A stretch of 12,275 nucleotides of DNA from JASFJH01 sp050117725 (GTDB lineage: Bacteria > Pseudomonadota > Gammaproteobacteria > AKS1), in NCBI GenBank assembly GCA_050117725.1, contig JASFME010000047.1, forward strand, positions 1 through 12,275, read 5' to 3'. Position numbers and translations under genes: made by a program. Under the pieces are notes generated by a model, which saw nothing but the letters and a program-made list of their open reading frames with translations, had not been told where the DNA came from and did not search any database. Shown piece after piece: positions 1 to 6,673 of the stretch. Each line of letters begins with the position of its first letter. The stretch's first letter is position 1.

Positions 1-1212
1 GGTTATCACCTTTCGCCGACCCAGGCGCAGGCTATCCTCGAAATGCGCCTGCATCGCCTCACTGGTCTGGAGCAGGACAAGATCGTCGCCGAATTCCGCG
101 AGATCCTCGACAATATCGCCGAATATCTCGAGATCCTGAGTAACCCGGAGCGCCTCATGCAGGTGATCCGTGAAGAACTCGTTGATATCCAGGAACGTTA
201 CGGCGATGAACGCCGCACCGAGATCGTTGACCTGCACGAAGACCTGACGCTTGAAGACCTGATCAGCGAAGAGGATGTAGTCGTTACCCTCTCGCATGAA
301 GGTTATGTCAAGGCACAGGTACTGTCGTCGTACCGGGCACAGCGACGAGGTGGCAAGGGCAAGGCTGCTGCGACCACCAAGGAAGAGGATTTTATCGACA
401 AGCTGTTCGTGGTCAGCACCCATGACACGATGCTGTGCTTCTCCAGCAGGGGCAAGGTGTACTGGAAGAAGGTCTATGAATTGCCGATGGTCAGTCGCAC
501 CGCCCGTGGCCGGCCTATCGTCAACCTGTTGCCGCTGGAAGAGGGCGAGCGCATTAATGCGATCCTGCCAATTCGTGAATATGAAGAGGGCAAGTTCATC
601 TTCATGGCAACCGCAAACGGCACGGTGAAAAAGACCCCGTTGGCGGATTTCTCGCGCCCGCGTTCAAGCGGCATTATTGCGATTGAACTGCGCGACAATG
701 ATCAATTGGTCGGCGTCAACCTGACCGACGGCGAGCGTGACGTGCTGTTGTTTACCACGGCAGGCAAGGGAATTCGCTTTAACGAATCTACTGTACGACC
801 GATGGGACGTACTGCCTGTGGTGTGCGCGGTATCAAGATGCAGGAGGGGCAGAAGGTGATTGCCCTGATCATTGCCGATGAAGGCCACGTACTGTCTGCG
901 ACGGAAAAGGGTTATGGCAAGCGTACCGCGATAGAGGATTACCCCGTGCATGGCCGTGGTGGTCAGGGCGTGATTGCCATGCAAACCACCGAACGCAATG
1001 GTGATGTGGTCGGCGCAGTCCTGGTACGCCCGGAAGACGAAATCATGCTGATCACCAGTGGCGGCACACTTGTACGAACCCATGTCAGCGAAGTGTCAGT
1101 TATCGGGCGTAACACGCAGGGCGTGCGACTGATCAGCCTGAACGAGGGCGAACGCCTTACCGGGCTGGAACGCATAGAAGATGTTGGCGAGGCTGAACAG
1201 GAAGAAGAATAG
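1..1212 (+). CDS. gyrA: DNA gyrase subunit A, C-terminal part (5' end outside window)
   Basis: GyrA is the breakage-reunion subunit of DNA gyrase, which introduces negative supercoils using ATP hydrolysed by GyrB. Frame 1 is open from the first base, so the gene enters from the left; 403 residues are visible, about half of a typical GyrA. The visible part starts in the coiled-coil region before the C-terminal domain (a stretch resembling 'LSxAQAQAILxxRLxxLTGLE'). It continues through the conserved 'GDERRTEI' segment into the beta-pinwheel DNA-wrapping domain. The GyrA box QRRGGKG is at bases 340-360; this motif is required for DNA wrapping and separates GyrA from the paralogue ParC. Repeated blade motifs follow, such as 'GRGGQGV' and 'GRNTQGVRLI'. 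The protein ends in a short acidic tail (GEAEQEEE). The TAG stop at 1210-1212 is followed by a 71-nt gap before serC. Identification is very secure; only the start is missing. Confidence 0.97.
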   Translation, partial: GYHLSPTQAQAILEMRLHRLTGLEQDKIVAEFREILDNIAEYLEILSNPERLMQVIREELVDIQERYGDERRTEIVDLHEDLTLEDLISEEDVVVTLSHEGYVKAQVLSSYRAQRRGGKGKAAATTKEEDFIDKLFVVSTHDTMLCFSSRGKVYWKKVYELPMVSRTARGRPIVNLLPLEEGERINAILPIREYEEGKFIFMATANGTVKKTPLADFSRPRSSGIIAIELRDNDQLVGVNLTDGERDVLLFTTAGKGIRFNESTVRPMGRTACGVRGIKMQEGQKVIALIIADEGHVLSATEKGYGKRTAIEDYPVHGRGGQGVIAMQTTERNGDVVGAVLVRPEDEIMLITSGGTLVRTHVSEVSVIGRNTQGVRLISLNEGERLTGLERIEDVGEAEQEEE

Positions 1213-1283
1213 TCACGACCGCCGCATTTCCACGTAATTCAGTATCTGATTTAACTAATTTGTATCGTATCAAGGGGTAAGCA
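1213..1283 (+). promoter_or_regulatory. AT-rich gyrA-serC gap, possible promoter and serC leader
   Basis: This 71-nt gap is clearly richer in A and T than the flanking genes, especially from about 1235 to 1270. That is where a promoter for the serC-led operon would be expected. I see only a weak sigma70-like arrangement: TTTCCA at 1227-1232 followed 18 nt later by TTAACT at 1251-1256, with several mismatches to consensus. No terminator-like hairpin with a T-run follows gyrA, so read-through from gyrA is also possible. The end of the gap carries the serC ribosome binding site AGGGG at 1273-1277. The promoter call is an inference from position and composition. Confidence 0.3.
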
Positions 1284-2366
1284 GTGAAACGCGTATATAA
1301 CTTCAGCGCCGGGCCGGCGATGTTGCCACAGGCCGTCATCGAACAGGCACAGCAGGAAATGCTCGACTGGCACGGCAGTGGCATGTCTGTCATGGAAATG
1401 AGTCATCGCGGCAAGGAATACATGAGTATTGCGGCACAGGCCGAAGCCGATCTGCGCGAAATCATGGCGATCCCCGACAATTACAAGGTCCTGTTCCTGC
1501 AGGGCGGTGCGAGCAGCCAGTTTGCCATGGTGCCGCTGAACCTGCTGCGTGGTAAAAACAGGGCCGACTATATCAATACCGGCGCCTGGTCGAAGAAGGC
1601 GATCGCCGAGGCCGGGCGTTATTGCGAGGTAAACATTGCTGCCAGCACCGAAGAAAACAAATTCACCTCGGTGCCGGCACAGGATACATTGCAGTTATCC
1701 GCTGATGCTGCCTATGTGCATTACACGCCAAACGAAACGATTGGTGGTGTGGAATTTCCGTATGTGCCTGCAACCAACGGCATCCCGCTGGTTGCAGATA
1801 TGTCTTCAACTATCCTGTCACGCCCCATCAACGTTGCTGACTATGGTGTGATCTATGCCGGTGCACAGAAAAATATCGGCCCGGCCGGTCTGACCGTCGT
1901 GATTGTGCGTGAAGACCTGATGGGGGATGTCATCGACGGTACACCATCAATGTTTAACTACAAGATACATGCCGACAATGACTCGATGTATAACACGCCA
2001 CCGACCTATAGCTGGTACCTGGCAGGCCTCGTATTTGCCTGGATCAAGCAGCTGGGTGGTCTGGCAAAGATGGCCGAGATCAACGAACGCAAGGCAAACT
2101 TGCTGTATGGCATGATTGATAATTCAGACTTTTATGCCAACCCGGTTGATGTGGCATGCCGTTCCTGGATGAATGTGCCGTTTACCCTGGCGGATCCGGA
2201 ACTCGATGCAACGTTTCTTGCAGAAGCCGGGGAGGCCGGAATGGTGACATTGAAGGGGCATCGTTCGGTCGGTGGCATGCGTGCCAGTATCTACAACGCC
2301 ATGCCGGAAGCCGGCGTGCAGGCGCTGGTCGATTTCATGAAGGACTTCGAGCAACGCAAGGCCTGA
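1284..2366 (+). CDS. serC: Phosphoserine aminotransferase
   Basis: SerC is a cytoplasmic PLP enzyme. It transfers an amino group from glutamate to 3-phosphohydroxypyruvate to give O-phosphoserine; it also acts on the related intermediate of pyridoxal phosphate synthesis. The 360-residue length is close to the 362 of E. coli SerC. The N-terminus 'YNFSAGPAMLP' is the family hallmark. 'GGASSQFAMVP' (74-84) and 'HRGKEY' (41-46) follow. The PLP-binding lysine is K196 in 'GAQKNIGPAG', and the C-terminal 'GHRSVGGMRASIYNAMP' is typical. The start is GTG at 1284: AGGGG lies 6 nt upstream and the protein begins exactly where family members do. The next gene starts 23 nt after the stop and encodes the preceding enzyme of the serine pathway, so the pair probably shares a transcript. 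Nothing is missing. Confidence 0.97.
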   Translation: MKRVYNFSAGPAMLPQAVIEQAQQEMLDWHGSGMSVMEMSHRGKEYMSIAAQAEADLREIMAIPDNYKVLFLQGGASSQFAMVPLNLLRGKNRADYINTGAWSKKAIAEAGRYCEVNIAASTEENKFTSVPAQDTLQLSADAAYVHYTPNETIGGVEFPYVPATNGIPLVADMSSTILSRPINVADYGVIYAGAQKNIGPAGLTVVIVREDLMGDVIDGTPSMFNYKIHADNDSMYNTPPTYSWYLAGLVFAWIKQLGGLAKMAEINERKANLLYGMIDNSDFYANPVDVACRSWMNVPFTLADPELDATFLAEAGEAGMVTLKGHRSVGGMRASIYNAMPEAGVQALVDFMKDFEQRKA

Positions 2367-2389
2367 ACAAGCGGTTAACGGGAATAATA

Positions 2390-3556
2390 ATGATGTACAA
2401 GATCCAGACACTTAACAATATTTCTCTGGCGGGACTTGAGCGCCTGCCGCGTGACAAATACGAGGTCGCCTCCGAACTGACAAGCCCGGACGCCATCATG
2501 TTGCGCTCCTATAACATGCATAACATGGATATCGGCAATAACGTTCTGGCGATTGGTCGTGCCGGTGCCGGCGTGAATAATATCCCGGTGACGAAAATGA
2601 CCGAACGAGGTATCCCGGTCTTCAATGCGCCGGGTGCGAACGCCAATGCGGTGAAGGAACTGGTCGTCTCCGGCATGCTGTTGGCGGCACGCAATATCTG
2701 CCAGGCCTGGGATTATGCACGCAACCTGGAAGGTAGCGACGAGGAAATCCACAAGCTGACCGAGGCTGGCAAAAAGAACTACGCCGGTTTCGAGTTGCCA
2801 GGACGCACCCTGGGCGTGGTAGGCCTGGGTGCAATCGGTATCAAGGTGGCGAATGTTGCCCTGAAACTTGGCATGAATGTGATCGGTTATGATCCGGATA
2901 TCACAGTGCAGAGTGCCTGGAAACTGTCATCCGATGTGGAAAAGGCCAACAGCATTGATGATCTGCTGGCACGTGTCGATTTTGTCACTTTCCATGTCCC
3001 GTTGCTGGATGCAACACGCAACATGATCAATGCAGATCGCCTGCAGAACATGCGTGATGGCGTCACGATCCTGAATTTTGCGCGCAATGGCATTGTGAAT
3101 GATGAAGCCGTATGCGAGGCGATTGACGCCGGCAAGGTGAATGCCTACGTCTGTGATTTCCCGAGTAACCTGTTGAAGCAGCATGAACGAGTCATCACCT
3201 TGCCCCATCTCGGCGCCTCGACGAAGGAAGCCGAGGATAATTGCGCGATTATGATTGCAGACCAGCTCAGCGATTATCTTGAGAATGGCAACATCCTGAA
3301 CTCGGTGAACTTCCCGGAAGTACAGATGCCACGCAATGGCGGATATCGTCTCGGCGTGGTCAATTCGAATGTACCGAACATGCTGGGCCAGATCTCGACC
3401 GCGCTTGCCGATGCGGGCCTGAATATTATCGACATGCTGAACAAGTCGCGCGGTGATGTTGCCTATACGCTGGTTGACCTGGAAAGCGAAGTGCAGGAAG
3501 AGACGCTCACGGCACTGCGCAGCATCGAGGGCGTATTGTCTGTACGCACAATGTAG
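2390..3556 (+). CDS. serA: D-3-phosphoglycerate dehydrogenase (short, ACT-domain type)
   Basis: This is a predicted NAD-dependent oxidoreductase of the D-2-hydroxyacid dehydrogenase family. It would oxidise 3-phosphoglycerate to 3-phosphohydroxypyruvate, the substrate of SerC next door. The 388 residues comprise a substrate-binding part (1-100 and 290-310), a Rossmann domain with GLGAIG (145-150) and an acidic D168 after the second strand, and a C-terminal ACT domain (about 319-388) that may sense serine. Family active-site residues R232 ('FARNGIV') and H273 ('PHLGAS') are visible. The usual glutamate of the 'DVFxxEP' element is not: the segment reads DFPSN (256-260), with asparagine where glutamate is expected. 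The sequence resembles the group with 'GANANAVKELV' and 'EDNCA' rather than the 410-residue E. coli SerA. The frame stays open upstream into serC, but ATG 2390 (or 2393) follows GGG at 2380-2382 and fits the family N-terminus. The family is secure; exact substrate rests on context. Confidence 0.88.
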   Translation: MMYKIQTLNNISLAGLERLPRDKYEVASELTSPDAIMLRSYNMHNMDIGNNVLAIGRAGAGVNNIPVTKMTERGIPVFNAPGANANAVKELVVSGMLLAARNICQAWDYARNLEGSDEEIHKLTEAGKKNYAGFELPGRTLGVVGLGAIGIKVANVALKLGMNVIGYDPDITVQSAWKLSSDVEKANSIDDLLARVDFVTFHVPLLDATRNMINADRLQNMRDGVTILNFARNGIVNDEAVCEAIDAGKVNAYVCDFPSNLLKQHERVITLPHLGASTKEAEDNCAIMIADQLSDYLENGNILNSVNFPEVQMPRNGGYRLGVVNSNVPNMLGQISTALADAGLNIIDMLNKSRGDVAYTLVDLESEVQEETLTALRSIEGVLSVRTM

Positions 3557-3570
3557 TCCGCGGACACACT

Positions 3571-3584
3571 CCAGTGAGGACTGG
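3571..3584 (+). promoter_or_regulatory. Small hairpin presenting the pheA ribosome binding site
   Basis: CCAGT (3571-3575) and ACTGG (3580-3584) are perfect complements around the four-base loop GAGG (3576-3579). The loop with the next A forms the Shine-Dalgarno sequence GAGGA, which ends 5 nt before ATG 3586. The dyad is plainly visible. A role in setting pheA translation is an inference, since a 5-bp stem is only marginally stable. Confidence 0.4.
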
Positions 3585-3585
3585 T

Positions 3586-4671
3586 ATGAGTGAAGAACAA
3601 CAACTGAAAGCAATACGTGAACGGATTGATTCACTGGATGACCAAATCCAGGAATTGATACGGCAGCGTGCTGAATGCGCACTGGATGTCGCGAGGGTCA
3701 AACGAACCAGTGGTGAACAGGTCGATTTTTATCGCCCCGATCGTGAGGCCGAAGTGTTGCGTATGGTCAAACAGCGCAACAAAGGGCCACTGGAAGACGA
3801 ACCGCTGATGCAGTTGTTTCGTGAGATCATGTCTGCCTGCCTGGCCTTGCAGCAACCAATGAAGATCGCCTACCTGGGCCCGGAAGGGACATTCACCCAG
3901 GCGGCGGCGCTCAAGCATTTCGGTCATGGCATCGTCAGTGAACCGATGGGCGCAATCGATGAAGTGTTCCGCGAGGTCGAGGCCGGTAATGCGCACTATG
4001 GTGTAGTACCGGTAGAAAATTCGACCGAAGGTGTCATCAATTACACACTGGACATGTTTGTGCAATCACCACTACAGATTTGCGGTGAGGTCGAGTTGCG
4101 CATACATCACAACCTGATGGGGCAACAGGACAGTGTGCAGGGCATCAAACGCCTGTATTCGCACCAGCAGTCTCTCGCGCAATGCCGTGAATGGCTGGAT
4201 GCCAACCTGCCCGGCGTTGAACGTATCGCGGTGAGCAGTAATGCCGAGGCAGCCAGGCGGGCATCGCTTGAGGAAGGTGTGGCGGCTATTGCCAGCGATG
4301 CTGCGGCCGGGATCTATGGTCTGAAGCTGATCGCAGCCAATATAGAAGACGAGCCTGACAATACGACGCGTTTTTTGATCATCGGCCGGCACGATTCAGC
4401 ACCGAGTGGCAACGACAAGACCAGTATGCTGGTTTCGGTGGCCAACAAGGCCGGTGCCCTGTATGAATTGCTGGCGCCGTTCACGCGCAACGGCATCAGT
4501 ATGACCCGCATCGAGTCACGGCCGTCTCGTCGTGGTATGTGGGACTACGTGTTCTTCATCGATATCGAAGGACATCGCCAGGACGAAATGGTTGCAAAAA
4601 CTATTTCGGAAATCGAAGCACAGGCCGCCATGCTGAAAGTGCTGGGTTCTTACCCGCATGCCGAGCTGTAA
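3586..4671 (+). CDS. pheA: Bifunctional chorismate mutase / prephenate dehydratase (P-protein)
   Basis: PheA rearranges chorismate to prephenate, then decarboxylates and dehydrates it to phenylpyruvate, the committed route to phenylalanine. The 361-residue protein has three parts. Residues 1-90 are an AroQ-type chorismate mutase with R11, R28, K39, E54 and Q89 at the expected active-site places. Residues 93-270 are the prephenate dehydratase with 'YLGPEGTFTQ' (96-105), 'VPVENSTEGV' (141-150) and the catalytic TRF motif at 261-263. Residues 278-355 are an ACT domain with 'GALYELLAPF' and 'ESRPSRRG' (310-317), the GAL and ESRP motifs that bind phenylalanine, so feedback inhibition is likely. 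I chose ATG 3586, which has GAGGA 5 nt upstream; an in-frame GTG at 3574 would add four residues but would contain that ribosome binding site. The length is close to pseudomonad PheA. I see no leader peptide of the pheL kind. Confidence 0.96.
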   Translation: MSEEQQLKAIRERIDSLDDQIQELIRQRAECALDVARVKRTSGEQVDFYRPDREAEVLRMVKQRNKGPLEDEPLMQLFREIMSACLALQQPMKIAYLGPEGTFTQAAALKHFGHGIVSEPMGAIDEVFREVEAGNAHYGVVPVENSTEGVINYTLDMFVQSPLQICGEVELRIHHNLMGQQDSVQGIKRLYSHQQSLAQCREWLDANLPGVERIAVSSNAEAARRASLEEGVAAIASDAAAGIYGLKLIAANIEDEPDNTTRFLIIGRHDSAPSGNDKTSMLVSVANKAGALYELLAPFTRNGISMTRIESRPSRRGMWDYVFFIDIEGHRQDEMVAKTISEIEAQAAMLKVLGSYPHAEL

Positions 4672-4697
4672 GCCTGCATCCTGATCATGACACGCGA

Positions 4698-5813
4698 ATG
4701 AATACTATTGAGCAACTTGCTGCCCCCGGCGTACGCGGTTTGCGGCCCTATGAGCCGGGCAAACCAGTAGAGGAACTCGAGCGCGAGCTGGCGATCAGCG
4801 GCGCGATCAAACTGGCCTCGAATGAAAACCCGCTGGGACCGTCTGACTCGGTACTCGCTGCGATGCAGGCTGCCTGCCAGACTGTGGCCCGTTACCCGGA
4901 TGGCAACGGTTTTGCATTGAAGAGCGCACTTGCCGGCAAGCTTGGAGTTGCGCAGGAACAACTTACACTCGGAAACGGTTCCAACGATATCCTTGAGCTG
5001 ATCGTACGTGCGTTTGTAACTCCTGATAACTCGGTGGTGTTTTCGCAGCACGCCTTTGCTGTTTACCCGATCGTTACGCAGGCAGTCGGTGCGCAAGCCG
5101 TGATCGTGCCAGCGAATAACTGGGGGCATGATCTGGATGCCATGGCGGCCGCCGTTCGCGATGATACGCGCGTCGTATTCATCGCCAACCCGAACAACCC
5201 GACTGGCACGTGGCTATCAGGCAATGCAGTGCGTGACTTTATCAACAGTATGCCGGCGCATGTCATTGTTGTGCTCGATGAGGCCTATTATGAATATGCC
5301 ATTGCCCCGTGTACCGACGCGGCTGGCTACGAATCACTACTGGATGATGTGACGACACAAACCAATCTGGTCGTCACGCGCACATTTTCCAAGGCGTACG
5401 GGCTGGCCGGTTTGCGGGTTGGCTACGGCGTGTCGAGCGCGTCTGTCGCGGACTACCTGAACCGAGTGCGCCAACCGTTCAATCTGAACAGTATCGCCGA
5501 GGCTGCAGCTGTCGCCGCGCTGGCCGATGAGCAGCATTTACAGCGCAGCATTGAAGTGAATTGCGATGGACTCCGGCAATTGATTTCCGCCTTCGATGAA
5601 ATGGGGCTCGATTATATTCCCAGCGCGGCCAATTTTATCAGTGTCGAGGTCGGTGAAGACGGGCGCGCGGTCTATGACAGGCTGCTACACGAGGGCGTAA
5701 TTGTTCGACCCGTGGATAATTACGCGATGCCACGTCACTTGCGTATTACAATCAGCACGCAGGACGAAAATAGCCGGCTTATTGAAGCCTTGCGCAAGGT
5801 ACTGGGTAAATAA
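4698..5813 (+). CDS. hisC: Histidinol-phosphate / aromatic aminotransferase, HisC family
   Basis: This fold-type I PLP aminotransferase interconverts histidinol phosphate and imidazole acetol phosphate. HisC proteins coded between pheA and tyrA are thought also to transaminate phenylpyruvate or 4-hydroxyphenylpyruvate. The 371 residues carry 'SNENPLGPS' (41-49), 'NPNNPTG' (164-170), 'DEAYYEY' (194-200), the PLP lysine K232 in 'TFSKAYGLAGLR', the phosphate-binding R240, and the C-terminal 'LRIT' arginine R349. The frame is open upstream to 4539 inside pheA, but ATG 4698 starts 26 nt after the pheA stop and gives the standard 'VRGLRPYEPGKP' N-terminus. No Shine-Dalgarno sequence is visible before it. 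A four-codon mini-ORF (4687-4701) ends in an ATGA overlap with this start. No other his gene is in view, which favours an aromatic role; the family is certain, the preferred substrate is not. Confidence 0.93.
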   Translation: MNTIEQLAAPGVRGLRPYEPGKPVEELERELAISGAIKLASNENPLGPSDSVLAAMQAACQTVARYPDGNGFALKSALAGKLGVAQEQLTLGNGSNDILELIVRAFVTPDNSVVFSQHAFAVYPIVTQAVGAQAVIVPANNWGHDLDAMAAAVRDDTRVVFIANPNNPTGTWLSGNAVRDFINSMPAHVIVVLDEAYYEYAIAPCTDAAGYESLLDDVTTQTNLVVTRTFSKAYGLAGLRVGYGVSSASVADYLNRVRQPFNLNSIAEAAAVAALADEQHLQRSIEVNCDGLRQLISAFDEMGLDYIPSAANFISVEVGEDGRAVYDRLLHEGVIVRPVDNYAMPRHLRITISTQDENSRLIEALRKVLGK

Positions 5814-5815
5814 CA

Positions 5816-6673
5816 ATGATGATAAATACACTTTGTATTATTGGTGTTGGTCTGATTGGCGGCTCACTGGCGCGAGGCCTGCGTAAGGCCGGTGCAGTAC
5901 GCGAGATCATCGGTTGCGGCCGTGACGAGGCGCATCTACGCACGGCGCAGGAGCTCGGCGTCATCGATCGCTATAGCACGGATATGGCAGAGGCAGTCAG
6001 TGAGGCGGACGTGGTTGTATTGGCGGTGCCTGTCGGGGTGATGCAGGCAGTGTTTGCCACGATCAAGGATGCACTGAAACCGGGTACAGTGCTGACCGAT
6101 GTTGGCAGTACGAAAGGCTCGGTCGTGGCAGCGGCCAATGCTGTGTTTGGTACGTTGCCGGCGGGTTTTGTGCCGGGCCACCCGATTGCCGGTACCGAGC
6201 AAAGCGGTATAGAGGCCTCGTTTGCCGAGTTGTTCCAGGATCGCCGTGTCATCACCACGCCATTAGATACGTCCTCGCCGGACGCAGTCACGCTCGTACG
6301 CGAGATGTGGCAGGCCTGTGGTGCCGAGGTCGTAGAGCTTGACGTTGCCCACCATGATGAGGTGCTGGCTGCCACCAGTCATTTACCTCATCTGCTCGCC
6401 TATGCGCTGGTAGACACACTGGCTCGCATGCATGAACGCCAGGAGATATTCCAGTTCGCGGCAGGTGGTTTTCGTGATTTTACCCGTATCGCTTCGAGTG
6501 AGCCTGGCATGTGGCATGACATCTGCCTGGCCAATCGGGAGGCCCTGCTCGTGATGTTGCGACGCTTCAGTGATGATCTGGCGCAGCTTACTGATGCGAT
6601 TGAACGTCGCGACAGCGACTACCTGAGACAGACATTCGAACGCGCCAAACAGGCACGTGATGAGTATTGCTAG
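5816..6673 (+). CDS. tyrA: Prephenate dehydrogenase (monofunctional; prephenate/arogenate type)
   Basis: TyrA oxidatively decarboxylates prephenate (some members arogenate) to 4-hydroxyphenylpyruvate for tyrosine synthesis. The 285 residues form a Rossmann domain with 'GVGLIGGSLA' (10-19) and a helical dimerisation domain. Conserved active-site stretches are 'GHPIAGTEQSG' (121-131, H122), 'SHLPHLLAYAL' (188-198) and 'GGFRDFTRIASS' (217-228, R224). There is no chorismate mutase domain as in enteric TyrA and no ACT domain. At the end of the second Rossmann strand the sequence is GCGRDE (33-38): glycine then arginine where NAD-specific enzymes have an aspartate, so NADP use is possible. ATG 5816 (or the adjacent ATG 5819) lies 2 nt after the hisC stop, implying translational coupling; its ribosome binding site is weak. 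The gene overlaps aroA by 14 nt. In pseudomonads these two neighbours are fused into one protein, which fits this layout. Confidence 0.95.
   Translation: MMINTLCIIGVGLIGGSLARGLRKAGAVREIIGCGRDEAHLRTAQELGVIDRYSTDMAEAVSEADVVVLAVPVGVMQAVFATIKDALKPGTVLTDVGSTKGSVVAAANAVFGTLPAGFVPGHPIAGTEQSGIEASFAELFQDRRVITTPLDTSSPDAVTLVREMWQACGAEVVELDVAHHDEVLAATSHLPHLLAYALVDTLARMHERQEIFQFAAGGFRDFTRIASSEPGMWHDICLANREALLVMLRRFSDDLAQLTDAIERRDSDYLRQTFERAKQARDEYC

Noticed and set aside
664..1083. Antisense open frame of 139 codons within gyrA
   Set aside because: The + strand frame is unmistakable GyrA C-terminal domain; the antisense product has no motif and no ribosome binding site.
2156..2389. Upstream extension of the serA frame into serC
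   Set aside because: The 78 extra residues do not resemble the dehydrogenase family, and SerC uses this DNA in another frame. ATG 2390 gives the normal N-terminus.
2927..3682. Long antisense open frame (251 codons) over the end of serA and start of pheA
   Set aside because: It lies opposite well-supported genes, has no recognisable domain, and shows no start context. It is a by-product of codon bias on the + strand.
4539..4697. Upstream extension of the hisC frame into pheA
   Set aside because: The 53 extra residues overlap the PheA ACT domain in another frame and have no HisC similarity; ATG 4698 fits the family.
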